Program-made: the position numbers and the translations under genes | The notes under the pieces: model-generated | What the model was told of the DNA's origin: nothing | The model's database searches: none | What the model saw: only the letters and a program-made list of their open reading frames with translations | DNA from: Euonymus europaeus | Taxonomy: Eukaryota > Streptophyta > Magnoliopsida > Celastrales > Celastraceae | Reading direction: 5' to 3' | DNA: 64,000 nt | Assembly: GCA_963580455.1 (NCBI GenBank) | Contig: OY756966.1 | Location: 23,315,001-23,379,000 of the forward strand | Shown here: in pieces, positions 22,561-34,516 of the stretch | Layout of the letters: each line of letters starts with the position of its first letter | Numbering within the stretch: the first letter of the stretch is position 1

Positions 22561-25504
22561 GGGATTATATATGATTTTAATGTTAATGTATTGAATGTGG
22601 ATTTGAATATGCTGTGTGGTTATGATTTCATATAGAGAATGGCAGTTTTGTTCACTATCTTGGCTTGTTGATATCTCTGTTACCATAGCATTACTGGCTT
22701 TCCAAATTGCTTTGGTTTATTTTCGTGTGGTGGCTTAAGGGTTCTTCCGATGTATGATTTTTTGAGCAGTTGAGTATCCTGGTTAATTTGTTTTGCTAGC
22801 ATGCTTGGTTATCGATCCTTGCTTTAATCTCATGTCTTTGGTTTCACTGCTGAAAGCCATCATGCTTATGTTGTCTTGGCATCTATAAATAGGCTCCAGA
22901 GATGGATCCCTATCTTCATGTTTGCATGCTTCATTTGTGTTTCGGTTATTCACAATATAGGTCAATAAGAGAATGCTAGAGTATTCAAATTGGGTTCTAG
23001 TCTGATTGCATTCCAATTATATAATTTTGTTGAATCTATTTCGAGAAAATTCCCATGCCTTTTTGCTGTGGAGTGCTTTTCTTTCATATCTTCTATTTCT
23101 AACCAAAACGAGAAGTGTATAATACATTTCAGATGTGGATTTAGCATGTGTTATGCCCAAGGTTGTTATAGTTGTTATATGAGGCACAAGACTCATCGGT
23201 TCTACTTTGGCCATTGATGGAGAAGTGAAGAAAGGAAAACAAGAGCCTTTGAGGGGAAAGACACTCCATTTGCCTCCATTAAAGATAGATGGCTAATTGG
23301 CCTCAGTTCTTGCTTGCACCAATTGTTGATTTGGTAGACTCTTTAAGTCTTTTAGGAGTTAGGGGATTCTCTTAAGTCATTCATTTTAAAAAATTTTGTT
23401 TATAAATTATGAGTGGACTCTGAGTTTTCACGCCCTTTGTGATGGTGTACATAGATCAACAAGTGACTAAATTCACAATAATTTTAGGTTTTTCTTTGCA
23501 CACCTATAGGTATAGGACAGTACAATCACATTGTTATACGATGCCTATTTCATGCAATGAAATACACTTTGTCTATAGTTTTGGTTGAATTTGGAGATGG
23601 GCCTTGGGCCATGATGAGGGACTTTGATAATAATCCCTTCTAGGGCATTTGATAATTTTCAGGTAAAGTTTTGCTGGCATTTTGTTCTCCTATTTGATTA
23701 AAATATGAAGGTGGCTGTTTAGATAAATAGTTGCATTGCTTCGAGTATCAATTTATAAGCTAAGAGATTGATTGGGGTGCTAAAATGGGGTAATTTGGAA
23801 GTATGCCTATCGCTTACGAATGTTTAATTCAAATACACTCTATTAACAAAATGTGGGAGTGTTACTGGTAGATGGTAAAAATTAAACCTTGAAGCAAGTG
23901 GCATTGTCCTTATGAGCACCAAATTAATGGAGAACAGTGTGATTTTTCCAACACTCATATTTTCAGTATCTCTAAATAAAGTAGTTTAAGCGTGAAAGTT
24001 GCAGCTATATGATATCTTCATCTATTGTCCTCATGGGTTGGCAAGAAAAATTATGATTGCCAACCAAACAGGTAGAAATCTCCCTTTTTCATTGTTCTTG
24101 CCTCTCTATGTGCTGGTTATTATCAAAAAAAAAAATGTATATGGGTTATTGGAGGTTTTCTTAATTTATCTACTTAGACAAATGCCTTTGGATTGTCTCA
24201 TTATCTATCCTCTGTTGTTATTGTTGTGTTCGATAAATTTTAATTTGTTTTGTTCTGTGTTTCCTCAGATTTGGCCGCTATTCTTTGTCACTTGCTATGT
24301 CGCTCAACTTTTTGTTGACGATTAATGATATCTCTTAGGTTAGTGGCATTGGATATAAGATTTATCTTTTTACTTTTGTCAATGTATTCAGATGTTATAT
24401 GTCCACTTGGTCTCTCCTCCAGGCTCCAGCTGAATACAATTATTTTCTTTGTATTAACGTGACTTATAATGCCAATGTTGCTTTGCTTTGTGTATTTAAT
24501 TGTGAATGAACACAAATACATGCAAGTATTTTTGCCATTATACTGCCTGTGCCAGAGCATGTGTGTACGTTAAACAGTGGGCTATAGCTTGCAAACTTTG
24601 GTTGACTATTAACTGTAATACGTTGTCCCTTTGTATGACTTGCATTCTTGCATTAAACATGCAAAAAGTGATGGATGAATATTTGCGTATATACTTTTTT
24701 AGGACTGCAAAATAGAAGCAAAATATGGAACCTGATCTGAACGCGCGGGCCAAACGCTAATTTTTCTTTCATAATTGATTGGCTTTAGCCTGAGTGGAGC
24801 AAATGTTATGGTTGTTGTGTGCATACTGCATTTTGATCCATTATTTATTACAAGTGTTCGAGACAATAATTCTTCCGTAGTGGGTTTGTGGAAATACGAG
24901 GTTTAATTTTCTGTTCATCTTTTCTTGATTGGACACCACTAAAAAGAAGATATAGGATTTTGTTTTTAATTTTTTGATATAATACTATTTGATTTTATTT
25001 ATCATATTAAATTTGAAGTGTTGCAAGTGAGGTGATGTGGAACATGTCATAAATAATACAACTTATAGGGAATTATAAAGACTTATACAACTGGGCTATA
25101 CTTCCATGATTTATGATAGTAATAACATTTTTATGCCTTCAAGCGTTCAGGCATTCATTTTCTTTATCTCCAACATCACTAACATGGCTTTGCTGAACTC
25201 CTAGCGTACTTCCACGTGGTCTTTTTGATATCTCTATTTTTTTATTGCCACTTCATGAAACATGTTATATCTCTCAGAAGGCTTTGGTATTTTCTTTTCC
25301 TGATGGAGTATTTTCCCGAAGCTTGTGCATGGTTCAGTAACCTTCTGAACCCTTGTTAATGTATTGTAATTTTGTTTGTCTTTCAAGTAAATTAACTGAT
25401 GCATCTCTTACTGCATGTTTGTTTTGTTGATTATGACATTATGTTGTTTCTATTTGTTGGTTGACACTATTCTAATATGCATCTTATACTCGATATATCT
25501 TTAG
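22561..25504. other. Unassigned sequence inside the OM64 remnant
   Basis: I searched this 2.9 kb for the missing OM64 exons (the TVGG.R.PA and SL.TVGWFA.D segments) and saw none. Open frames near 22990-23217 and 23999-24325 are hydrophobic or Cys-rich without a recognisable domain. It may be the rest of the LTR-like insertion plus intron. Confidence 0.35.
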
Positions 25505-27659
25505 CATGATGGGATCTTGGTCATCCCTACCACTGCTTATCTTCCTGCTAAACTTGGCTCCAAGGAGATTTTATCCGGTGATTACCAACACTCTGCATTC
25601 AGTCTGTTGAGTATTGCTAGTCTATCGGGCTGCTGTCAGGTAAGATGCTTTTTACCCTTGCCTTTGTCCCTCTGATGTGTGCTCAAGTTCTCACTCACAC
25701 AGTAGTTGGTAGGATATCATTGTACAAGTCTTTTGACATTTGCATCAGACTTTAAGCCATTGTTTTGCATTGCCTCATTGAATGACGAAGTTGTGTTGTT
25801 TGGGTCTTTCAGGTTGCTGTACCACTAGGTTATTATGACAAGTGCCCTGTTTCAGTGTCCTTTATAGCAAGACATGGGGCTGATGGTTTCTTACTGGATA
25901 CCATGCAGTCCATGTATGCATTGCTTCAATTGCAGGCTGATATCATTTCCAAGTCCAAAATATCTAGTAGCAATATCAGCCTGGGACAATCTTCTCTGAT
26001 TGCTAAAGAAAAGGTAGGTTATCATTTCTTCTGAAGTGTTCTTAGTTGTGAGTTTGCTAGATTATCTACCACTTACCAGTGTTTGATTACTGTTCTATGC
26101 TTTTTATAATGTAAACTTCCCAGGTTTCCCTTGGACTTGCTATTGTTACATTAGAATTTATTTCCCAATGCATCACTAGCAACATAGATTAATCTAACCT
26201 CGTTTAGAAGGCGTGTCAGTAGGTTTCTTGACAGGATGAACTGACTCAGTACAATTTCGTATTGTAAATTGGCTTGTTTGCAATCCTGTTATTGCACGAA
26301 TGAAATTCCAACAGTGAAGGAACTTGATTTTCAAGTCCGAAAATCTTGGATATCACCCTATACTTATGGTGGATATGCTCTTTCTAATTTGTGTCTTGCT
26401 TCCTGTTTCTTTTTGCATCAAATATTTAATTGGTTTTGACTCTTGCATAAAAATCTGCATATAGGGAGAAACATTTGAGATATTGAATGCCTGCCATCAT
26501 TGAATGGGGAAAAAATAATGTGTATTATTAAGAACTTGCGGGCTTTGAACTAGGAGTTTAGGTTGAAGAAAATGGACTTTGATAATGTCATTCTTGTAAG
26601 AATGCCTAATGTTCTTTCAGCTCCTCTTGGAATCAATTACATGGAAACATTGGATGCCTTGAAGTGTTAGTTCTGAATGTGATCAGAATCGTCCTCTCGA
26701 TTTTGTGCTTGCTTTTGCTCGGTGCAAAAGTAAGGATCCTACACTATTTTCTTTTCGGGATGAATAATATTGTTTTTTGGAGTATCCAAACCTTTGAACC
26801 TTTGACTTGTTTGAAATCCTAAGTAGTGAATAGAAGGTAAAAACAAATCCCACACAATAATGTAGTCCATGTTTCATTATCTTTACTAGAAGACTAATAT
26901 TTTTTTTTTGTTATTTTGTTATTGTATTGATTTGCCAGGATTTGAACTATACTTGCATTATTATTCGATTTAACTTTGATAATGTACTTTGTACTTCTAA
27001 AAAATATAAACTCCTGTGCACAAGGCTCCCACTATGGGGACGGAGATATATAATATGTATGGAAACTTTACCTCCACATATTATATAGAGATGTTATTTT
27101 CAGGAATGGATCTATTACCTCTAGATTGCACCACTTGGCCACATGTTTGCTTTTGTCGTCTGTATATCAACAAAAAACTTTCGGGATTTTTTTTCATCTT
27201 TATTTTAGGGCAACCAAACATGCAAAGACAAGCAGTTGCACGAGGTCATTGATTTTTTCAATTTTAACAGAGGCTATACTAAGCGAGAATAGTGCCACCA
27301 ATTGCTTTGACGGAGTTCAACCTACCAATTACTATTGCAGTGCTGTTACTACTACAACAACTATAACAAGTTCTCGAGTTTCCATATTCAGCAATCCTCG
27401 TGTTTCTCCATGAAAAAAAAACTTTGTACTTAGCAACAGGTATGGATGCTCAATAAATTTTTATGATATTTTTAGAAGTGTCAATATTCATTTATTAGGC
27501 AAAGCCTTTTAATCTCATTTATATTCTTCATTGTTTGCAGTATTTCACATAAATTTACATTTTGTTTCATCCTAACACTTCCTGACCATTTATAGCAATA
27601 TGTTCTTACCAGGCTTCCGAACTCCAATCGGATATCTTTCATGGTGTAGGATTTTTTGG

Positions 27660-28625
27660 TTGTTTAAAGTACATGAGTTTTTTAAGTCCTTAGAAAGGGA
27701 TGTTCATATGAATTATTTTTTTACTAGGCTAACATAAGTAATTTTAGTGAAACTTTTATGGGTACATACGAAATCTTGTTAGCTTTACTTCTTGTCTACT
27801 TCGGTGCCACCTAGTCAAAGAGTCCAACACATGGATTGGGAGCTTGAATCTTGTTGGGACTAAAAAAATTTCAAAGAATTCGAGTTTTTGAAGCTCTATA
27901 TTATGTCATTGTATTTTTTTCATTTTAATTGTGACAATGGTTGATAAGTGCACTTTTCTTGAACTTCATAGGCAACGTTATCATTTGCAATAATCACTTT
28001 TAATCTTTTGAGTTGTTTTTTTTCAATCTCTTGTCTAATTAGTCCGGACAATCTTGATTATGTTGAAGATGATTGACATATAAAGAGAAATTGTGCATCA
28101 TTTTTAGCTCTGTTAATGGTTGCTAAGTGTGAAATGGAAAATTTTCGTTTCAAATTTCAAAATGAATCGATGTTATAACCATACGAGTTTTGCACAAGTC
28201 GGGCTAAGGGACATACTTGAAAGAATTGTATGTCTAGGATATTTGATTTTGATGTATCTTTTACACTTTGATACACGAGTCTTGTGGTATTTATGAAATT
28301 ATGAGTTACGACTGATTATTAATGAGTGTGCTCATGTTTTTTAGGTTATGGAGGTATACATTCGATCAATTTGAGAGTAATAAGATTCATAATTAATTTT
28401 CTTATTTCGGGCTTTATTGTTAGCGCTTATCAGTCATGAAACTTGACGATATTAATAGCAAATGAGTCCAAGATATCTGAGATGACGAATGACATCAATT
28501 ATATGAAAGGAAATGAACTTAGTAGGGAGATTTGCACTTGTATTAAAGAATTGTTACAATTACAATATGTAGGAAATTACAATGAGGTTTAAGAATATCT
28601 TGTTTCATACATTCACAGGTATACT
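27660..28625 (+). pseudogene. SKOR/GORK-like K+ channel, S4-S6 exons (left arm, block B)
   Basis: 27660-27970 carries the S4-S5-pore exon in broken frames, and 28345-28620 the GYG..S6/C-linker exon. In the second exon the filter region reads as GYGGI-like because of base changes, and there are several frameshifts. Decay exceeds that of the inverted arm. It corresponds to 5701-6595. Confidence 0.7.
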
Positions 28626-28928
28626 AGAGATAAATTTTAAATAAAATTTATAATTTTTGCCAGTTAAAAATAATAATATTCAAATGCGTAGACTATATTT
28701 TTGTTAAAACTCTAGTTTTGGTCCTTTTTGTGATTATGCGCTATCATGTATGACTTCTTAATATGGTACTTGATTTGTTTCTTTATAAATCTTATGATAG
28801 CGCATAATCATAAAATAAGAATAGCGTTAGAGTTTTAGCAAAATTATAGTTTATGCATTTTCTGTTGTGAATATTATTATTTTTAACTGGTGCAAGCTAT
28901 AATTTTTTTAATATTTATTTCTAATTTA

Positions 28929-29885
28929 CTTATGAACGAATGGAAACCGGGGTATCCTCAAACATAGCAGTCTCTTTGTAGCTTCTCGCGTATTGCAATT
29001 GTAATTGCTTCTTAATACAAGTGCATATCTCGCTACTAAGCTCATTTCTTTTCGTATAATTTGTTAGATCAGTAATGTCATTTGTTCTCTCAGATGTTTT
29101 GGACTCATTTGCTATTAATATGATCAAGTTTCCTAACTGGTAAGCGCTAACAATCATGCCCGAAATGAGATAACTAATTATGAATTTCATTTCTCTCAAA
29201 TTGATCACATGTATATCTCAATAATGTAAAAACATGATCACACTCGTTAAGCATTAGTCGTAACGCGCAATTTTATAAATATCAAATGACTCGTTTATCA
29301 AAGCGCAAAAGATGCATTAAAATCGAGTATTAGACATAACTTTTTCAAATATGTCCCTTATCCCGACGATCCTTATGGTTATAACATCCAATCATTTGAA
29401 ACAAATATTTTTCATGCTCTACAACTTCTAACACAACTAAATATAATGCATAGTTTCTCTTTGTATCTCAATCATCTTTCACATAATCAAGATGGTCTAC
29501 ACCAATTAAATAGAGGATTGAAAAAGAAGGAACTGTGAGATTGAAACTGATCATTGCAAATGGTAATGCTATGTATCAAGTGCAAGGAAGGGGCGTTTAC
29601 CAACCGTGGTTACAATGGAAAAAATACAAGGACATTATATAGAGCTTCGAAAACCCAATTTTTTTGAAATTCTTGTATTCCCACCAAGATAAGGCTCCAA
29701 ATCCCAAGCGTTGGACTCTTGATTTGGTGACAGCGAGGTAGTTGTAAAACTAACAAGTTGCTGTGTGTGTCCATAAAAGTCTCACTAAAATTACTTTTGG
29801 TAGTCTAGTAAAGAAGTAATTCATATGAACATCCATTTTCAAGTGATTAAAAACATGAAATTTAAACAACTAAAAAATCTTACAC
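28929..29885 (-). pseudogene. SKOR/GORK-like K+ channel, S4-S6 exons (inverted right arm, block B)
   Basis: On the minus strand the S6/C-linker exon (29208 down to about 28935) is open: INLREMKFIISYLISG, the S6 segment IVSAYQLGNLIILIA, SKTSERTND, and the C-linker LQLQYARSYKETA..D.PVSIRS. The conserved filter GYGD just upstream is altered near 29217-29225. The S4-pore exon (about 29880-29600) is degraded. Both hairpins thus keep this exon open on the minus strand while the + copies are broken. Confidence 0.72.
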
Positions 29886-29933
29886 CATGAAAGATATCCG
29901 ATTAGAACTCCATAAGTATAGTCAGAACTTATT

Positions 29934-30050
29934 CTTATAACTGGTTATGAAATATTAAAATGAAACAAAATGTAAATTTACATAACTTATTGTTATAACT
30001 GGTTATGAAATATTAAAATGAAACAAAATGTAAATTTACATAAGGGATAG
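29934..30050. repeat. 58-bp tandem duplication
   Basis: CTGGTTATGAAATATTAAAA begins at 29941 and again at 29999, and the following 40 bases repeat exactly (ATGTAAATTTACATAA). Block A has one copy, so this arose in block B. Confidence 0.85.
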
Positions 30051-30254
30051 GGATATCGCCAACAATGGAAAATGAGATTAATTGGCCTAATATTGACACT
30101 TCTAAAAATACCATAAAAAACTCATTTTGAGTGCTCATTCCAAAGTACAAATTTTTTCCTTTTTTCATGGTGAAACTCAAGAGAATTGCTTTGATTAAAC
30201 ATCGTAAAGAAAAGCTAGCAACAAAGCTCATTTTTAGGATGAATATAACATATG

Positions 30255-31291
30255 ATGGAGATTTTCTGAATTAGAAGCGTTGATAAAGACTGTAGTTTAT
30301 CCTTATATGACTGATTATAATGGAAGATCAGTGTTGGTAGGTCTCTTATTATTGTTGGGATACTACGTATTATATTAATTGTGAAATGTGATTCTAAATA
30401 TGTGTGTATTTTTTGGTGCGAATTTGATTTGATGGAAAATCATTGTTGGTTTGTGTCTAACAGGGATGCAATTTTTGTGAAAATATTAATTGATGCTTCT
30501 ATTAAGGGATATTAATATTAATGAAAAAGATAATATTAGGTCATAAAATGCAGTTTGTTGGCCTTTTGATTTAAATAATGCTGATTTGTGTATGTTTGAT
30601 ATATAAATATGGGCACAACCTACTCATGGAGGTTGCCAAGAATGGGCTGCTGGTGTACTTAGGATTAATGGGGTCATGTTATTGGTTGGTGTGGCTGGTA
30701 GCATTCTATATGTTGTTGTTAGCATCAAATAAGTGTAAAGTTGTGAATTTGATGTTGTTTAGTTGGTTTGAACCAAACTCGAGCTATGATGACCAAACAC
30801 CATCCATTTGGTTGTCTCGAGGTTTGGTTGAGATAACAAAACTATTGGTATATCATGGTTTTGATTCACACATAACTGACAGGTATGGTCAAAGTATTAT
30901 TTTTGCTATTTTGTCATGGACAAATAAAATTTGCATGAAATAAATCTATCACCTCCTCTTAATTCAATTAGATGCCTGATAACCGGACATTTCGTATCAG
31001 TCCTGAAACTGCAACCTCTTAAGAGTATAGTTAGAAATTTTATTTTTTTGATTCCTGGTAGTTATCATCCTTTTTCTATGCAATTAATTTTCTTCTTGTT
31101 ATTTGAAGGTAAGGTGGTTGGAAAATAATTCTAACATAGTTATTCACGTTGAGAAACTTGATCATTTTTTAAACTTCAAACTTCTTATACATATCATTAT
31201 CTGAATTGAACTTTATAGATGGGCAAATACACCACTTAATGTTGCTGAGTTGCTTGAAAACGATGAATGGATTAGAACTATTAAAAAAAGT
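30255..31291 (+). pseudogene. SKOR/GORK-like ankyrin-repeat exons (block B)
   Basis: More of the ankyrin region survives here than in block A. 30258-30335 encodes YDGDF (frame change) SELEALIKT and TDYNGRSVL, then a GTAGGT donor. 30600-30660 encodes KYGHNLLMEVAKNG. 30770-30935 encodes SRGLVEITKLLVYHGFDSHI, then TDRYGQS. 31217-31285 encodes WANTPLNVAELLENDEW, then IRTIKK, matching the last repeat and end of SKOR/GORK (RWGNTPLDEA...N..LIK.L). A TIR transposon begins at 31294, immediately after. No cyclic-nucleotide-binding exon is found between the hairpin and these exons. Confidence 0.7.
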
Positions 31292-31293
31292 AA

Positions 31294-32431
31294 AGGAATA
31301 AGTAATGTTGTAGCCCCTCTACTGTCAAGAAAGGGTCAGTTGACCCCTTTTACTTTTTTTCGTATCAAAAAAGCCCCTCTACTTCAAATAGTAGTTAACA
31401 ATTTATATGTCATTTTTTAAGAAAGGATAAGAATGTGTGTTAAATATGACATGGATTTATTTTTAGATTCAAAAAATGGAAACGAAAAAAAAATATAACA
31501 AAAAAAGTTAAAATGACCCAAAAATCGAATCGACGTTTGTGTCTTCTCCGGCAATACTTCTCTGAAAAAAAAAATCGAACCACCGCCTACCACCATCGAC
31601 GGATCATCGCCAATAGCCATCATATATATAAAGTCTCCAGATCTGATATTACCGACCTGACAATGGTTACCTCACCAAGAAATCAAGATAGTCCATAAAC
31701 ATCTCTCCTTTCATCCCCAACAAATCATAGCACAAATTTGATCTAGTCTTACCATATTTGACGTAGACATCTTCTCTAGTCGTCCACTCCATCTTCTTCG
31801 GTGAAACCCAAATTCGACCAAGTCTTACCCAACAATGAAACCCATATCAAATCCTCTCTTCAATATAGAGATCTCCGACATAAGGCTCTTCTACAATTTC
31901 TTGTTCAATCGACTGGTGATGAATTTAATCGATGCGCTCCGTGAAGTTGACGTCATCGTTAGCCCTCTATCTGAGTTCTTTTCCAAGTTTACCGTTCCTA
32001 GATCCTACGGCAAATGGAACAGCCGCCTCAAATGCAATCTATACTAGTATTTTTTTGTCTCTCTTCATGTCTACATATGTCTAATTGTCTATGTGGGTGT
32101 CCATTGAATGGCCGAAATTGCTTGCCACCGTTGTTGGTGAGGAGATTTGGGGCGAGTGCATATAGATTTAGGTTTTTATTTTACTTTTATGTTTTTAATA
32201 ATTTGAAATTATTGCACATGACAATGAAATTGTATAGCTGGCAGAAAAGAAAAGAAAAGAAAATGATGTGTCATTAGTAAACGGCAAGCTCAGTGATTTT
32301 TGGCGGAAATTCGTGATAAGGGCTAACATGGCTTGTTATGAAAAGTATATGGTTTTTTTTATCGAAAAAAAAGTACAAGGGCTTAAATGACCCGAAAGTG
32401 TAAGTATAGGGGCATATCCAATACTTATCCT
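31294..32431. mobile_element. Second member of the AGGGATAA-type TIR family
   Basis: It begins AGGAATAAGTAATG and ends as the complement of AGGATAAGTATTGG. The ends are imperfect inverted repeats for about 70 bp, sharing GCCCCT.TACT and GGGTCA.TT blocks with each other and with the element at 1700-2511. The interior lacks a transposase and its short open frames are not credible genes. A target duplication is not evident. It sits within or just after the last channel exon in block B and is absent from block A. Confidence 0.65.
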
Positions 32432-32593
32432 ACGAGAGTATATGAGAAGCTATGGATAATTGAGATATTGGAAGACGCAAGGTCTAGGCATTGCATCAAT
32501 TATTTACAGATTTATTGTGCTGACAGAAACTAGACCTCTATCCTAGCTTTGAGCTCAAATTCCTCAGTCTGCAAAGAATGATGCCCCATTAAT

Positions 32594-32845
32594 CTTTTTT
32601 TTTTGAGTGGAAAAAAGATTTTATTCAAGCACTATGTGTGCCACCAAACAATTACAATGAAGAAATATTCATGAAGTCAAAAATATTCCCCGTGAAAGAA
32701 GAGGCCCAAAATTTAATACAATCAAACCAACTCTCTATGAAAGTGTCTATGGAGGTCTCCTGTCCATTAAAGATTCTGCTATTCCTTTCAATCCATAGCC
32801 TCCACTTCACCATTAATCTTATGCACCATTCACATAAAATTAACT
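32594..32845 (-). mobile_element. 5'-truncated LINE (L1-type) 3' end
   Basis: On the minus strand, about 32840 to 32660 encodes RLMVKWRLWIERNSRIFN, then IDTFIESWFDCIKFWA, and a stop. This is the typical C-terminal zf-RVT tail (W.LW.ERN.RIF) of plant L1 reverse transcriptases. It is followed by a short 3' UTR with AATAAA-like sequence and an A-tail, seen as a T-run at 32594-32603 on +. Only the last about 60 residues remain. Confidence 0.75.
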
Positions 32846-33860
32846 ATGAAGTTGCCTGCGGTCATACTTTTTTACTTTTATTATAGAGAATAGCACATTT
32901 TCAATATTAATGGGTGATGAAATTATTCTTAATCTATATTGTGTATGTTTGGTGATGGAAAAGTCATGGAACAAAATTCTGGAGCTAAAGGCTATATATG
33001 ACCCTTGTTTACTTTCACTCTCCACCTAATTTTTTTTCTTTGTTTAAAATGTCTCTCTCCCCTTCATTTTTTTCTCATCTCACATTGAAATGAAAATCTT
33101 TATAAGAAGTAAGAATACAGTCAATGGTAGTAGTTATATATAACTTGTATGAATGTTACAGGCCCTCGCACTCAGCACTGTGGAAGCGGATATTCATTGC
33201 TTATGAAAGAGGTCCTTTCTGGGTATGTGATGGCATTTCATTGAGTATCCTAGAAAGGCAATAACTTCCCTACTTACTGGTGTTATTGAGGCATAGAACT
33301 CATTCATCATTAAAGTGGTTTCGAAGTTTTTCTAAGTTCTGACGCCTGCCTGTAGATGCACCCTGGATAAAATAAATCGAGAAACAAAAAATGAAAGATT
33401 GGTCATTTTGCTGTAGCTGAACTTAAATTTTTTCCCCCTTCATGTATGCTACTTATTCTTTGAACACTCAATTTTATTTGCTAACTTGGTTACTATTGGC
33501 TTCACAGCCAAATATAATAAATTTTGAGGAAATAACACTGCTGACTTAGAGAAGCCATATATGCTACATGGATTACCAATTTGTATGACTTTATTCATTT
33601 TTTAATCTTTGCGAATCCTTATTCTTTTGACATCATATGAATTTATTTTGTTTGGATGTGAAGCGAATGGTTCATTTGACCTAGCATCAATGATAATGTT
33701 GCCTATCTGTTTCTCATTAAATAGCATGCTTGGCGACAGCTGGCCATATTTTGGCTCACTGGGAAATTCCACCTCAAGTGAGACCTTCTGTATTTACTGA
33801 CCTTGTGCTTCTAGAATGTAATTGATGAGAAGTAGGAAGAAGCTATCTGGTTGATTTCAG
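32846..33860. other. Spacer between LINE tail and TOM40 remnant
   Basis: 32846-33440 is present only in block B, and 33440-33860 matches 8594-9016 of block A. 33160-33240 has an acceptor-like TTACAG followed by a short open segment that I do not recognise. Confidence 0.35.
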
Positions 33861-34516
33861 AGTCGCCTTAGAGGGAGGATTGATTCTAATGGATGTATAG
33901 CTGCTTAACTCAAAAAGCATTTAAATATGGATCTTACTTTTATTCTTTCTGCAGAGGTAAGAGTTAACTTGTTCCACATTTGATGCATTTTCTTTTCTTC
34001 AGTATTGTACTTCCGTTTGCCCTTGCATGATTATTGTAAACCTCCAGCAGCTAAGACAAAATTTCGTTATAAACTACGGGAGCATGATTTTAGAGTTTTC
34101 TGTGTTCTTCTTTAAGCACCATGTGAGGGTATGATACTATACTTTGAGTTTAAAACTTTTAGGCTACCTGGAGGATTTCCATATTATGCTATTTAGCTGT
34201 GATTCTTCACAAATTAAAGGAAACTACGCTGGTTATGAGAAGGGGAGTTGCTTAAGATCTAAAGACTGCTTCTCACAAAACATTGAATCTCTCTAAACTT
34301 ATCGGAAGTCTGTTTTCGCTTTAGTTAATTAGATGTTGCGTTGTCTCTTAGTTTGATTCTTTGTCCTCCATCTGCTCATAGAAATAGCAGTCTTCAAATT
34401 CATCAAGATTTAGTTTGTAGCATGACCTTCATTTACTCCTTATCCACTAATATATTATTTTACATTTTGCAGTTACATCATAGGAAGAAAGACTACAATG
34501 TTTGACAATAGGGTAA
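33861..34516 (+). pseudogene. TOM40 C-terminal exons, pseudogene (block B)
   Basis: 33861-33956 encodes RLRGRIDSNG, then a stop within the AA..L region as in block A, and ends LTFILSAE with a GTAAG donor. The last exon, 34473-34516, keeps its CAG acceptor (lost in block A) but has lost about 14 bp in the KDYKFGFGLT segment, leaving HRKKDYN then a short tail to TAA. The shared nonsense codon shows that TOM40 was already dead before the blocks duplicated. Confidence 0.72.

Larger units (their letters stand above)
20889..27300 (+). pseudogene. OM64/Toc64-like outer-membrane receptor, truncated (block B)
   Basis: OM64/Toc64 proteins combine an inactive amidase-like domain with C-terminal TPRs and act as preprotein/chaperone docking receptors. 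Recognisable exons are: 20889-21041 (FDIEGYMTAFGHPNWARTH..., GATCIGKIVLDELAYS); 21282-21406 (SGENKHYVMPTHP...ARIPGGSCSG, VDFSL); 25505-25639 (DGILVIPTTAYLPAKLGSKE, SLLSIASLSGCCQ); 25813-26013 (VPLGYYDKCPVSVSFIARHG...IAKEK); and a decayed TPR exon from 27209 (GNQTCKDKQLHE, then frameshifts). The first exon with the membrane anchor is missing, as are the exons encoding about 180 residues between DFSL and DGILV and the remaining TPRs. The donor after the 20889 exon reads AG|TTATG, apparently having lost a G. The four amidase exons are otherwise open, which suggests fairly recent inactivation. Confidence 0.8.
27385..30185. repeat. Large inverted repeat of K+-channel exons (block B hairpin)
   Basis: This is the same structure as in block A. 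Arms run about 27385-28746 and 28795-30185, with the exact 16-bp inner pair TGATTATGCGCTATCA (28731-28746) and its complement (28795-28810) and a 48-bp loop. Each arm holds the S4-pore exon and the S6/C-linker exon of the channel, in opposite orientations. Sharing of the loop and both arms with block A shows that the hairpin existed before the block was duplicated. Confidence 0.8.
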
